From: UKL13-2 sp038321965 | Lineage (GTDB): Bacteria > Pseudomonadota > Gammaproteobacteria > Burkholderiales > Usitatibacteraceae | Direction of reading: 5' to 3' | Assembly: GCA_038321965.1 (NCBI GenBank) | Contig: JBBQFL010000001.1 | Location: 310,001-374,000, forward strand | DNA length: 64,000 nt | In this document: positions 1 through 8,766 of the stretch, piece after piece | How positions within the stretch are numbered: position 1 is the stretch's first letter | Layout of the letters: each line of letters opens with the position of its first letter | Notes under the pieces: model-generated | What the model was told of the DNA's origin: nothing | The model's database searches: none | The model's input: the letters and a program-made list of their open reading frames with translations, nothing else | Translations under genes and position numbers: made by a program

Positions 1-52
1 ATTGCACTGCCCGCGTGTGTCAAGTTTGCAGCGTATTTTGACTGGATACCAA

Positions 53-694
53 ATGAAACAAAGCAATAAAGTACAGCCTACTTCTTTTGATTGTCGTTGC
101 CGCGCGTCAATCCTTTTCGCTTTGCTCGTCTTCCAGACGTGTATAGCCACAGCAACCGGCCTGACCTCAGCGTCCGTTACAAGTGTTGGCGCCGAACAGG
201 AGCTGCTTGAGCCTGAGCGCGCATTTCTCCTTTCCGTACGCTTTAAAGACGCGAAGACCGCCGAATTTTTGTACAGAATTGCCGATGGATACTATATGTA
301 CCGCTCGCGATTTAAAGTTGTCGCCGAACCAAAAGCATCTGCCACATTTGGGAAAGCGGTCTTCACGAAAGGTGAAATGAAGCAGGACGCGACCTTTGGG
401 CGCGTGGAAATTTTTCGCAATAGCATGCGCATACTTATGCCGATCTCAAGTATCGGCAAGGACATAGGCGCGGGTGGCGGGAGTCTTCTACTGCTTAAAG
501 TCTCCTCCCAAGGTTGTGCGGATGCAGGGGTGTGTTATCCGCCGCTACACCAAACCCTGACACTAAAGACCGGGTCGGGCGACGTCATATATCCTGATTC
601 TGCTTCTGGGATTGCGCGAGACATTTACCCGAATCAATCTGGATCGGACGCGGTTAAACCGTCTCTAAGTGAATTACTGAGAAAAACTAAATGA
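53..694 (+). CDS. Stand-alone DsbD N-terminal (nDsbD) domain protein
   Basis: A 213-residue exported protein equal to the periplasmic N-terminal domain of the thiol:disulfide interchange reductase DsbD. The diagnostic part is GCADAGVCYPP, with Cys155 and Cys161 in the spacing of the nDsbD redox pair that passes electrons to periplasmic partners. A hydrophobic stretch at about residues 18-35 looks like a signal peptide. There is no DsbD membrane domain and no C-terminal thioredoxin domain; the reading frame ends soon after the domain. The ATG at 53 is chosen because the signal peptide follows it, but the frame stays open to the window edge, so a start outside the window is possible. The next gene is a TlpA-type thioredoxin, so both probably act in periplasmic thiol reduction. 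The electron source is not evident here. Confidence 0.75.
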   Translation: MKQSNKVQPTSFDCRCRASILFALLVFQTCIATATGLTSASVTSVGAEQELLEPERAFLLSVRFKDAKTAEFLYRIADGYYMYRSRFKVVAEPKASATFGKAVFTKGEMKQDATFGRVEIFRNSMRILMPISSIGKDIGAGGGSLLLLKVSSQGCADAGVCYPPLHQTLTLKTGSGDVIYPDSASGIARDIYPNQSGSDAVKPSLSELLRKTK

Positions 695-738
695 CTTGTG
701 CGCCCCAACGAACCCGAATTTCAAGCGTCTCATAGAGG

Positions 739-1302
739 ATGCCCAGATTTCTCGTCGTTGCCGTTTTTGCCGGTCTGCTAACTCTTGCGGCAGCCGCCCT
801 CTTGCTTGACCCCGTTCCCGCCTGGCAAAGCGTGAGTGGCGCGCCAGCCGCAATCCAGACGATTTCTGCCAGTCCAGGGGTGATTTATTCTGCCAAGTTC
901 CCGGACGCTCAAGGGCAATCGCAGACACTTGCCCAATGGGACAGGCGTCTGCTAATCTTAAATTTCTGGGCCACCTGGTGCGGTCCGTGCAAAGAAGAAA
1001 TGCCGATACTGAAAAATCTGCAGGCAAAATTTGGTAGCCGTGGGCTTCAAGTTGTCGGAATTGCAGCAGATACGCGGTCAAATGTTGCTAACTTCGGGAA
1101 AAAAATTGAAGTTAACTACCCACTTCTTGTCGCCGAAACAGGTGCAATTGAATTTTCCCGGCGCATGGGTAACAGACTCGGGCTGCTTCCCCACACATTG
1201 GTATTGAAACCGGGTGGTGAACTCGTTTACTCCAAGCTCGGGTTGATTTCAGAATCGGAAATGGCTGAGATAATTACCAAAAATCTGCCAATAGGTAACT
1301 AA
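739..1302 (+). CDS. TlpA/ResA-family membrane-anchored thioredoxin
   Basis: A 187-residue protein with an N-terminal membrane anchor (about residues 4-23) and a thioredoxin fold facing the periplasm. The active site is FWATWCGPCKEE, with Cys81 and Cys84. The cis-proline region is GLLPHTLVL. TlpA/ResA proteins reduce disulfides, often for cytochrome c maturation or copper-site assembly. It follows the nDsbD-like gene by 44 bp and is probably co-transcribed with it. The start is odd: AGAGG directly abuts the ATG with no spacer. An in-frame stop at 733-735 rules out any earlier start. The family is secure; the specific partner is not known. Confidence 0.85.
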   Translation: MPRFLVVAVFAGLLTLAAAALLLDPVPAWQSVSGAPAAIQTISASPGVIYSAKFPDAQGQSQTLAQWDRRLLILNFWATWCGPCKEEMPILKNLQAKFGSRGLQVVGIAADTRSNVANFGKKIEVNYPLLVAETGAIEFSRRMGNRLGLLPHTLVLKPGGELVYSKLGLISESEMAEIITKNLPIGN

Positions 1303-1508
1303 AATACGTTAACTCTGCGGCAGTTTTACTTTGGCAAACCGCCTGATTTATTTACGATTGTGGACGCTGCTTAGTTTGATGTATCCACGCGAGTCGCAAT
1401 CTTCAGGTGTAAAAATACAACAGTTGTCGTTAAAACCCAACGCATAGAAATCCCTATCTTCGGCTAAAAGTTGGACAATTTCCGGCATTTTGAGGCAAAC
1501 TGCTGGCC

Positions 1509-1967
1509 ATGTTGAATATATTAGTCATCCACGGCCCGAATTTGAACCTGCTTGGTACGCGTGAACCCGCTGTTTACGGGAGCACAACTTTGGCCCAGAT
1601 AGATACAAAGTTGCTCGCAATAGCAAAGCGCGCAAAACTCCAGTTAGGGTATTTTCAGAGTAATGGCGAGGGAGAGCTGATTGACCGCATTCATGCTGCA
1701 AAAGCCGAAGGCGTGGCTTTCATTTTGATCAATCCAGGCGCTTATACCCACACCAGTATTGCTCTGCGCGACGCGCTGTCGGCGGTCGCGATTCCATTTA
1801 TCGAAGTGCACTTGTCAAACGTCCATGCGCGCGAGGAGTTCCGTAGACACTCGTACTTGTCAGACCTCGCTGTAGGCGTCGTATGCGGGTTGGGGGCGGA
1901 TGGTTACGAATTCGCCCTGGACGCAGCCATCCGGCGCATTGGTTCATCAAGCAAAAGCAAGAACTAG
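1509..1967 (+). CDS. aroQ: Type II 3-dehydroquinate dehydratase
   Basis: Converts 3-dehydroquinate to 3-dehydroshikimate in the shikimate pathway, in the cytoplasm as a dodecamer in characterised members. The 152 residues match the usual family length. The start, LVIHGPNLNLLGTREP, is the conserved substrate loop. The conserved Tyr of VYGSTT, the INPGAYTHTSIALRDA segment, and the HLSNVHAREEFR block with catalytic-region His and Arg are all present. It stands directly before accB and accC, a common betaproteobacterial order. About 200 bp precede it without a gene, where its promoter should lie; I could not pick a convincing one. Confidence 0.96.
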   Translation: MLNILVIHGPNLNLLGTREPAVYGSTTLAQIDTKLLAIAKRAKLQLGYFQSNGEGELIDRIHAAKAEGVAFILINPGAYTHTSIALRDALSAVAIPFIEVHLSNVHAREEFRRHSYLSDLAVGVVCGLGADGYEFALDAAIRRIGSSSKSKN

Positions 1968-2042
1968 CAAATACGCACAACGGACGCCGCGATGACGGAC
2001 GTCGGCTAATACTATGAGTAGCAGGCACGAGAGGATTAAGCG

Positions 2043-2492
2043 ATGGACCTGAGAAAAATCAAGACACTGATCGACCTGGTACAACAGTCCGGGATTGCCG
2101 AGCTCGAAATCACCGAGGGTGAAGAGAGAGTAAGAATCAGCCGCCATGGGGTGCCTGGTACGTATGCGCCAGCTCCAATGGCAGCGTCCACATTTGTTCT
2201 GCCTGCTGACGCAATGTCGCCGATGGCATCAACAGCGCCCGGGCCAGTTGCACCCACGGGTCATACTCTGAAGTCGCCAATGGTCGGCACGTTTTACCGG
2301 TGTCCTTCTCCTGGCACGCCGTCGTTTGTAGAGGTTGGACAAACGGTGACCAAGGGACAGACGCTTTGCATCATCGAAGCCATGAAACTGTTGAACGAGA
2401 TTGAATCGGATGCTGCAGGTGTGGTCAAAGCCATTCTGGTCGAGAACGGACAGCCAGTGGAATACGGCCAACCGCTTTTCACCATTGAATAG
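2043..2492 (+). CDS. accB: Biotin carboxyl carrier protein of acetyl-CoA carboxylase
   Basis: Carries the biotin that AccC carboxylates and the carboxyltransferase then uses to make malonyl-CoA, the first committed step of fatty acid synthesis. The 149-residue protein has an N-terminal helical part (residues 1-40), a Pro/Ala-rich linker (about 41-75) and a C-terminal biotinyl domain. The biotinylation motif EAMKLLNE places the modified lysine at residue 115. The AGAGGA ribosome site sits 7 bp before the ATG. It is followed closely by accC, so the two form a standard accBC pair. Confidence 0.97.
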   Translation: MDLRKIKTLIDLVQQSGIAELEITEGEERVRISRHGVPGTYAPAPMAASTFVLPADAMSPMASTAPGPVAPTGHTLKSPMVGTFYRCPSPGTPSFVEVGQTVTKGQTLCIIEAMKLLNEIESDAAGVVKAILVENGQPVEYGQPLFTIE

Positions 2493-2542
2493 CCGCGGCG
2501 ACCTATATGGCTGTGTTTGGTTCTAACCCCAGAGTGGGGGCA

Positions 2543-3910
2543 ATGTTTGAAAAAGTGCTGATCGCCAATCGCGGCGAAATTGCCCTGCGCATTCAGAGGG
2601 CGTGTCGGGAACTTGGCATCAAGACAGTTTGCGTGCATTCCGAAGCGGACGCCGACGCGAAATATGTGATGTTGGCGGATGAGTCGGTATGTATAGGCGC
2701 GGCGCCGTCAAAAGATAGTTACCTCAATATTCCAGCAATCATCAGTGCCGCCGAGGTCACCGATGCGCAAGCGATCCATCCGGGCTATGGATTTTTGTCC
2801 GAAAATGCAGATTTTGCGGACCGCGTGGAAAACTCAGGCTTCGTCTTTATCGGGCCACGGCCGGAAAACATCCGCACGATGGGCGACAAAGTGGCCGCGA
2901 AGGCCGCTATGCGCAAGGTCGGCGTGCCGTGTGTGCCCGGTTCAGAAGGCGCACTGCCCGACGACCCCAAGGAAATACGCAAAATCGCAGCCTCCGTCGG
3001 TTACCCGGTGATCATTAAAGCTGCTGGCGGCGGCGGCGGTCGCGGCATGCGTGTTGTCCATACCGAGGCTGCGCTGATCAATGCTGTGCAGATGACCAAG
3101 GCTGAGGCACTTGGCGCGTTCAATAACGCGATGGTCTACCTTGAAAAATTTCTCGAGAACCCACGTCACATCGAAATTCAGGTGCTCGCCGACGAGCATA
3201 AGAACGCAATATTTCTTTGGGAGCGCGACTGTTCGATGCAGCGGCGCCATCAAAAGATAATCGAAGAGGCGCCAGCGCCGGAGTTAAAGGCGCGATTCCG
3301 GGATCGGATCGGCGAACGCTGTGCAGAAGCGTGTATAAAAATGGGCTATCGAGGTGCCGGTACGTTCGAATTTCTGTACGAAAACGATGAGTTCTTTTTT
3401 ATCGAAATGAATACTCGCGTTCAGGTAGAACATCCCGTTACTGAAATGATTACGGGCGTGGATATTGTGCAGGAGCAGATCCGCATTGCCGCAGGGCACA
3501 AACTGCGCTATCGGCAAAAGGACATCGAATTGCGTGGACACGCAATCGAGTGCCGCATCAACGCGGAAAACCCTGTCTCGTTTATTCCGTCGCCAGGACG
3601 AATCACACGCTTTCATGTGCCAGGCGGGCCGGGCATTCGAGTGGATTCGCACGTTTATGCCGACTACTTTGTTCCACCCCACTACGATTCTTTGATTGCG
3701 AAGTTAATCGCGCACGGTGATACACGCGATCAGGCTATTGCACGAATGCGCACTGCTCTATCGGAAATGGTAGTTGAGGGCATACAGACCAATCTTCCAC
3801 TGCATCAGGAGCTGATGAACGACGCCGCATTTATTCAGGGTGGGACGTCTATCCACTTTCTCGAAGCCAGGATGGCCAAGTTAAAGAAAATTGTTGGCGA
3901 AGCGGACTAA
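2543..3910 (+). CDS. accC: Biotin carboxylase subunit of acetyl-CoA carboxylase
   Basis: ATP-dependent carboxylation of the biotin on AccB. The start is placed at MFEKVLIANRGEIALR, which is the canonical N-terminus; an upstream in-frame ATG at 2507 would add 12 unconserved residues, and a GGGGGC stretch lies just before 2543. The 455 residues fit the family. Visible motifs are the ATP-grasp glycine loop KAAGGGGGRGMR, the EAPAPEL segment, the metal/ATP-site FIEMNTRVQVEHPVTE, and the C-terminal GHAIECRINAE. It lies 50 bp after accB and in the same operon. Confidence 0.97.
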   Translation: MFEKVLIANRGEIALRIQRACRELGIKTVCVHSEADADAKYVMLADESVCIGAAPSKDSYLNIPAIISAAEVTDAQAIHPGYGFLSENADFADRVENSGFVFIGPRPENIRTMGDKVAAKAAMRKVGVPCVPGSEGALPDDPKEIRKIAASVGYPVIIKAAGGGGGRGMRVVHTEAALINAVQMTKAEALGAFNNAMVYLEKFLENPRHIEIQVLADEHKNAIFLWERDCSMQRRHQKIIEEAPAPELKARFRDRIGERCAEACIKMGYRGAGTFEFLYENDEFFFIEMNTRVQVEHPVTEMITGVDIVQEQIRIAAGHKLRYRQKDIELRGHAIECRINAENPVSFIPSPGRITRFHVPGGPGIRVDSHVYADYFVPPHYDSLIAKLIAHGDTRDQAIARMRTALSEMVVEGIQTNLPLHQELMNDAAFIQGGTSIHFLEARMAKLKKIVGEAD

Positions 3911-3946
3911 CGCAAATCCATCTGTTCGTAAATTAGCCCATCAACA

Positions 3947-4843
3947 ATGCACTGGCAATCCATTATTTTTTGTCTCCCGCGCGACCATGCGGACGCGTTC
4001 GGGGACGCCCTGATGGTGCGGGGTGCGATATCCGTCAATGTCGACGATGCGCTCGACGGAACCATCGCCGAAAAGCCAATTTTCGGTGAGCCCGGTGCCG
4101 ATACTGGTCTTTGGGACGAGTGCCGTCTGACCGCACTATTCTCACTCGATGTAAACGTGCAGACAGTCTTCAATGGTGTCGCGAGTGCGCTTGAAATTGC
4201 ACCACCGCCGTTTGAGTCGAGTCGGCTCGAAGATCAAGACTGGGTGGAACGCAACCGCGAGCAGTTTCAACCGATCCGGATTTCCGAGCGCGTCTGGATA
4301 GTGCCTACCTGGCATCGCGCGCCGCAGCAAGACGCAATCAATATTGTGCTGGACCCTGGGGCCGCGTTCGGCACCGGCAGTCACCCTACCACACGCCTTT
4401 GCTTGAAATGGCTGGAGGGCAACTTGCGGGCACAAGACCGGTCGAAAGTAATTGATTACGGAACAGGATCGGGGATCCTGGCGATCGCGGCGATGAAGCT
4501 TGGTGCCGCTGCGGCGTACGGCGTGGACATTGATCCGCGTGCGGTCGAAACGGCGCGTTTTAACGCGCAACAGAATGATGTTGTTGCGCATTTCGCAGAT
4601 GTGGAGTCGGAACTGGATGTGGTTGGCGATATTCTGGTTGCAAATATTCTCGCCAATCCATTGCGTGTGTTAGCCCCATTGCTCGCCGCTCATACGGCAC
4701 CGGGTGGCTCGCTGGTGCTTGCAGGAATCCTCGAGGATCAGGCACACGAGATTATTTCGCTATACCGCCAATGGTTTGACTTGTGCGAATGGCGACGCGA
4801 AGAAGGATGGGCCTGTATTGCCGGAAAGCGACGCTACTATTGA
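3947..4843 (+). CDS. prmA: Ribosomal protein L11 methyltransferase
   Basis: SAM-dependent methylation of ribosomal protein L11. The 298-residue length is typical. The N-terminal L11-binding domain is followed by the characteristic DPGAAFGTGSHPTTR segment. The SAM-binding loop DYGTGSGILAIAAMKLGA and the NILANPLRVLAPL motif complete the methyltransferase fold. It follows accC by 36 bp. No clear Shine-Dalgarno sequence precedes the ATG, so translation may depend on the upstream gene. Confidence 0.95.
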   Translation: MHWQSIIFCLPRDHADAFGDALMVRGAISVNVDDALDGTIAEKPIFGEPGADTGLWDECRLTALFSLDVNVQTVFNGVASALEIAPPPFESSRLEDQDWVERNREQFQPIRISERVWIVPTWHRAPQQDAINIVLDPGAAFGTGSHPTTRLCLKWLEGNLRAQDRSKVIDYGTGSGILAIAAMKLGAAAAYGVDIDPRAVETARFNAQQNDVVAHFADVESELDVVGDILVANILANPLRVLAPLLAAHTAPGGSLVLAGILEDQAHEIISLYRQWFDLCEWRREEGWACIAGKRRYY

Positions 4844-4924
4844 GCCCATAAATCCGCAGCAAGCGTGCAAACATGGAAGCTCTAAAGAGGCCGGGTGCAA
4901 CTAGCCTCAGCTATACTTTCTCGC

Positions 4925-5941
4925 ATGCTACTAACCATCTGCCCCAATTGCACCGCGCAGTTCAAGGTTCAACCCGAACAATTGAATGTGCGTCAGGGCC
5001 GCGTGATGTGCGGACGCTGTCGGCAAGTATTCAATGCATTTCAATCCCTTTCCCGGCTCGAGGAGACAGATGGGCGACCCGTTAACAAGTCTGAGTGGGC
5101 GCCAGTCTCGCCGCTTTCGAACGTGGTTGTGCACGAGGAAGACGTTGTACTCACCAGCAAGCTAGTGCCAGTAGCTGACCATTTGTTCCTTCGCACGGAA
5201 CCATCACCGCCTGCTGCAGCATTCTCTGCGTCAAAACCATTTCCCTCGCCTGCTGAAGCAGCTGCATCCACGGCCACAGCGTACGTGCAGGAGGAGCAGC
5301 AAGCAAAAATTGTTCAGGCGGACGTCGGCGAGACGCAGAAGGTTTCCATATTGGATTTAGGGTCCTTGGACGTACCATCTGCACCTCCCGCAATTGATCT
5401 CTCCAGCGCAAGCAATCCCCTGCTTGTCGAGGTGCCGCCAGTAAAAGCGCCGCCAGCCAAGGTGACCAACGTGGGTTGGGTAGCCGGAGTATTTTTACTG
5501 ATCTTTGGCCTGGTTGCCCAGTTGACATTCATGTTCCGGACGACTCTGGCAACCGTCTACCCGGAAATGCGACCGTTACTTAGCCAAGTGTGTGAAATCG
5601 CAAAATGCACGATTCCCTGGGGACGCGATGGCACGCAATTTGAAATTGTTGGGTCAGAACTAATTGAGACACCGGGCAAACCCGGTCGTATATTACTCAC
5701 CGCGACCCTCATAAACCGGGCAAAAACCAAGCAGGACCTGCCATCGCTAGACCTGAGACTTACGGACAACGCGAATCAAGTGGTCGTTGGTCGTGCGCTA
5801 CATCCGCGCGACTATCTGGGGCGCGCCATCGAAAAGGACGAAGGCCTTGCTCCCAATGCCGAACTGTATGTCAGTCTCACTCTTGATGTGAGCGGAAAAC
5901 AGCTGGCTTCTGGTTATGGCCTACTGCCGTTTTACCCTTGA
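4925..5941 (+). CDS. Zinc-ribbon, single-pass membrane protein with DUF3426 domain
   Basis: A 338-residue protein of unknown role that is common in Proteobacteria after prmA. The N-terminus carries a four-cysteine zinc ribbon (CPNC at residues 6-9 and CGRC at 29-32, MJ0042 type). A long Pro/Ala-rich linker follows, then one membrane segment at about 183-204, then a C-terminal DUF3426 domain of about 130 residues that would face the periplasm. The start is set at MLLTICPNC because the ribbon normally begins there; ten upstream in-frame residues are unlikely to be coding. It converges on the DUF1631 gene with a 17-bp gap. I do not assign a function. Confidence 0.85.
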   Translation: MLLTICPNCTAQFKVQPEQLNVRQGRVMCGRCRQVFNAFQSLSRLEETDGRPVNKSEWAPVSPLSNVVVHEEDVVLTSKLVPVADHLFLRTEPSPPAAAFSASKPFPSPAEAAASTATAYVQEEQQAKIVQADVGETQKVSILDLGSLDVPSAPPAIDLSSASNPLLVEVPPVKAPPAKVTNVGWVAGVFLLIFGLVAQLTFMFRTTLATVYPEMRPLLSQVCEIAKCTIPWGRDGTQFEIVGSELIETPGKPGRILLTATLINRAKTKQDLPSLDLRLTDNANQVVVGRALHPRDYLGRAIEKDEGLAPNAELYVSLTLDVSGKQLASGYGLLPFYP

Positions 5942-5958
5942 ACACTCGTTGCCAATAA

Positions 5959-8457
5959 TCAGTTTCGCATTACACCCGAAAGGGAATGCACCATGTTTTC
6001 AACGGCACGGTCAACGAGGGAGGATTCAGGGAGAATTCGTGCCTCGCCGCTTAGAAACTGACGCTGCAATGCATCTGGCGCGACCGAGAGTGCCCCAACT
6101 TCGCCTGGATTGGTAAAGAGATAAACGCCCTTCAATGGGCTTATCCACGAAAGCTTCGCGCGAATTTTCTCGCCGGATTCGCGCAAGAATTCCACCCAGG
6201 TGCCGCGCTCCAGTTTTCCCATCGCAGATTTGGGTGCAGTCATTGAGCTCGCACCGTGTAGCTTCGGAGTGATGTCAACCTGGCCTTGTGAGTTTCTCTC
6301 AGCGTTGCAATTGCCGGGGCCGATCTCTTCAATTTCCACACCCCTATCAGTGAACTGAAATCGGGCAAACCCCGACCTGGTGACGGCATCCCGCGCCATT
6401 GCCGCTACATTTGAGGCCTCTTCCGCAATCAGTTTTGCAAACAGCGGTGCAGCGTCTACATTGGAGTGCGATGATGCGAACAGTGCGGACACGCTTTCGC
6501 CGCGCAGACCCGCCCTAACCGCGCCAGCGTGACAATCCACCAACGTGGAGAAAAAGCGATCACTATCTGCTTTCTCAACTGCTGCAATCTGCATACCCTC
6601 CTTCAGATGCTTTAGTAACGGCGGCAACAGCGAGACCAGCTGTTTGCGTTCCACTGCGTCCGACTTTGGAGAGACACTCCAAATCAGGTTGTCGGCAGTA
6701 TCCAGTGCAGATAGGAACTTGTCGTCGCGCCCACCTTCGCGCAAATACACGCGCTCGAGCACGCGCGTCCATGGGCCGATCAGCATGGACATTACGGGCT
6801 GAGGTAACGCCGTGTCCTTAGTGCGGCGCTCTATTTCGTCTTGTGCGATCAACCGCGCCATTTCACGCTTCTCGCGCTCATGCAGCACGCGAGCTGATCG
6901 CTCGACAACGTTCGCATTTGCCGCTTCGCGCGTCGCGAGAAATTCTTCAAAGTCGGCAACCATCTTACCGAACAGTTGTATATCGGTGTCAAAGTCGGCT
7001 TGAATACAATCGATTATTTCCTGCGTTTTCCGATAGAGACTGTCGGCGTTCGTTGCGTCGCCGACAAATGACACAGATGCAGCTGCCAACAGGTCAAGCA
7101 ACTTTCGCGCGGGGTGATTCTTGCGCGAAAAAAACGACTTGTCGAGAATGGCGACCTTCAATATTGGTATTTGTAGGCGTGCGATCAATGCTTTAATCGC
7201 ATCTGGAACCGCCATATCATCGAATACAAAATCAAACAACATCGCAACGATGTCGATAGTCATGGCATCGACTTGTGAACTTCCATCGGCGATACCACAG
7301 GACTTGATTTCCCGCACGGCGTTTTGCTGGACGAACGGTGCGACCTTCATGGTCGCAATGTCGGCAGCCAACGCGCCTGATTTGGTGAAGTTACCCTGTG
7401 TCTGCAATTGGAGCTGCGACAACGCCGAAACCAGACTTGTGCTTGTAGCTGCAGGCAGCGGCATGCCGCTGAGAATTTGCGCCGCGTCTGCGCCGAATAT
7501 CGACGCTTGCTCGTGACTGCCCGGGGGCACGGGTGCAAAGCTGCCCGTCGTCACTCCGTGTAACGGCGGGTTTGCCATTCCAACGCTCATGCTGGAATCA
7601 AAAATCTTTCCGCCGACGAGCAACTGTTGCAAGGTTGAGAATATATCGGCAGCGGCACTCCCGTTCGAATCTGCAGGCGGCTTTATGTCCGGCTGCGATG
7701 CCGATGCTGCCGCAGTTGCCGGTTTCGGGCGAATGCTGGTTTGTGACCTGCGAAAAGTTGGCCGTATCTGAGGCATAATTTGATGTGCAATTAGATGCGC
7801 ATTGATGTCGTGGTAGACACCAAGCATTTCCTTGGCCATGTGTTGCTCCATCAGTTTCATGACTGCCAGCTTGGCTTCGTAGCCAGACGTCATTTGGTCG
7901 CAAGCAGTTCTAAGCGCGTTAACGACAGTATCCGGCGACATCGGATTTGCCTGCTCCTTCATTTCCGGCTCGGATAGTAGAAAACCCATACGCTGGGAAA
8001 GGGCGCTCAGCTCTTCATCGCATTTTCCCGAAAGGCGTGTAGCGATTTCGTTCATCGCCAGCTTCTCTTCAAGCTCGTTGTCTTCGACCAGCGAAAGGGT
8101 GAGATAGTCGCCGTGCGGTACTCTCACAGTATCATCACTACTAGCGACTTTTTTCTCGAAAACACTCAAGAACTGTTTTCTGAATGAGGCTTCAATGGCG
8201 CTGCGCTTATCGCGCGCCTGTGAACGTGCATCCAGATAAAAGGTCTGTTTTTCATGATTGATAGAGTTTTCCGCAAGATCGAACAGCTCTTTTTCTATTG
8301 TGTCGAATGTCTTGGAGAGAACTTCGGTAATGCGTTTGACAGCAATGTCGCGGCAATCGTTGATCACCGCAACTGATTCGGGTCTTACCGAGCGGCGACG
8401 CTGTCCGGCTTGGGCGGAGGCGAGGGAAATTACATTGTCAAACGATTGCATAGCCAT
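5959..8457 (-). CDS. DUF1631 family protein, downstream of a c-di-GMP riboswitch
   Basis: An 832-residue, mostly helical cytoplasmic protein of the DUF1631 family, with no signal peptide or membrane segment. It opens with a region rich in conserved helices (about residues 1-230), has a low-complexity linker (about 235-330), a long helical core, and ends in a small beta-rich module around GTWVEFLRESGEKIRAKLSW and VYLFTN. That module resembles a PilZ-like barrel in outline but lacks the RxxxR and DxSxxG motifs, so I do not call it PilZ. The ATG has a good GGAG site 6 bp upstream. The untranslated leader of at least 300 nt contains the riboswitch listed separately. This implies c-di-GMP control and fits a role in surface behaviour, but the molecular function is unknown. 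Confidence 0.85.
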   Translation of the reverse strand: MAMQSFDNVISLASAQAGQRRRSVRPESVAVINDCRDIAVKRITEVLSKTFDTIEKELFDLAENSINHEKQTFYLDARSQARDKRSAIEASFRKQFLSVFEKKVASSDDTVRVPHGDYLTLSLVEDNELEEKLAMNEIATRLSGKCDEELSALSQRMGFLLSEPEMKEQANPMSPDTVVNALRTACDQMTSGYEAKLAVMKLMEQHMAKEMLGVYHDINAHLIAHQIMPQIRPTFRRSQTSIRPKPATAAASASQPDIKPPADSNGSAAADIFSTLQQLLVGGKIFDSSMSVGMANPPLHGVTTGSFAPVPPGSHEQASIFGADAAQILSGMPLPAATSTSLVSALSQLQLQTQGNFTKSGALAADIATMKVAPFVQQNAVREIKSCGIADGSSQVDAMTIDIVAMLFDFVFDDMAVPDAIKALIARLQIPILKVAILDKSFFSRKNHPARKLLDLLAAASVSFVGDATNADSLYRKTQEIIDCIQADFDTDIQLFGKMVADFEEFLATREAANANVVERSARVLHEREKREMARLIAQDEIERRTKDTALPQPVMSMLIGPWTRVLERVYLREGGRDDKFLSALDTADNLIWSVSPKSDAVERKQLVSLLPPLLKHLKEGMQIAAVEKADSDRFFSTLVDCHAGAVRAGLRGESVSALFASSHSNVDAAPLFAKLIAEEASNVAAMARDAVTRSGFARFQFTDRGVEIEEIGPGNCNAERNSQGQVDITPKLHGASSMTAPKSAMGKLERGTWVEFLRESGEKIRAKLSWISPLKGVYLFTNPGEVGALSVAPDALQRQFLSGEARILPESSLVDRAVENMVHSLSGVMRN

Positions 8458-8583
8458 CTAAGTCTCCTTGGCGCTAAATTGGCGCGGGGAATAATCGGAT
8501 AGCTCATCAATTTGCGGGGACGTAGCCTCGGGGGCGCCGCTTGCGCGGGCAGGACTAACAGAGGCAGTGAGGCAATAACCCTG

Positions 8584-8682
8584 TTACCAGAATCGGCAAC
8601 CATGTCCTTGGAAATACCGGACTGCGGGTGGTACTGACGCGCAACTGCTCAAGAAAAATACACATTCCCGACTCTCTGGTAA
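8584..8682 (-). promoter_or_regulatory. Possible switching helix in the riboswitch expression platform
   Basis: On the minus strand, TTACCAGA at the 3' end of the aptamer (8675-8682) is perfectly complementary to TCTGGTAA at 8584-8591, about 85 nt downstream. The first arm overlaps the strand that closes the aptamer, so the two pairings would exclude one another. A further hairpin can form from TAACAG and CTGTTA just downstream. This is an inference from complementarity only; no folding energy was calculated. Confidence 0.4.
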
Positions 8683-8766
8683 TCCCGCTATCTTCGGATT
8701 TTGAAATCCTTTAGACCGGAGACTTTGCGTCCTCACCTTTCGATGAGTTTGCCGTGTTTCAGAATT
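8666..8766 (-). ncRNA. Class I cyclic-di-GMP riboswitch (GEMM-I) aptamer
   Basis: Read on the minus strand, this region carries the GEMM-I signature in order: CGGCAAAC, a short helix closed by a GAAA tetraloop (CTCATC/GGTGAG), GGACGCAAAG, CCGGTCTAA (tetraloop-receptor side), a small hairpin GGATT/AATCC, and GATAGCGGGATTACC. A closing helix can form between TTCTG and CAGAG. The base aligned to G20 of the Vibrio Vc2 aptamer is G, which in this family goes with c-di-GMP rather than cGAMP selectivity. A TTGACA at 8780-8785 could be the -35 element of its promoter, though the matching -10 is weak. The DUF1631 start is about 210 nt downstream. No poly-U terminator is visible in the leader, so control may be at translation or RNA stability. 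Confidence 0.88.

Noticed and set aside
6960..7516. Plus-strand frames inside the DUF1631 gene
   Set aside because: They lie within a long conserved minus-strand gene with its own leader and have no supporting signals.
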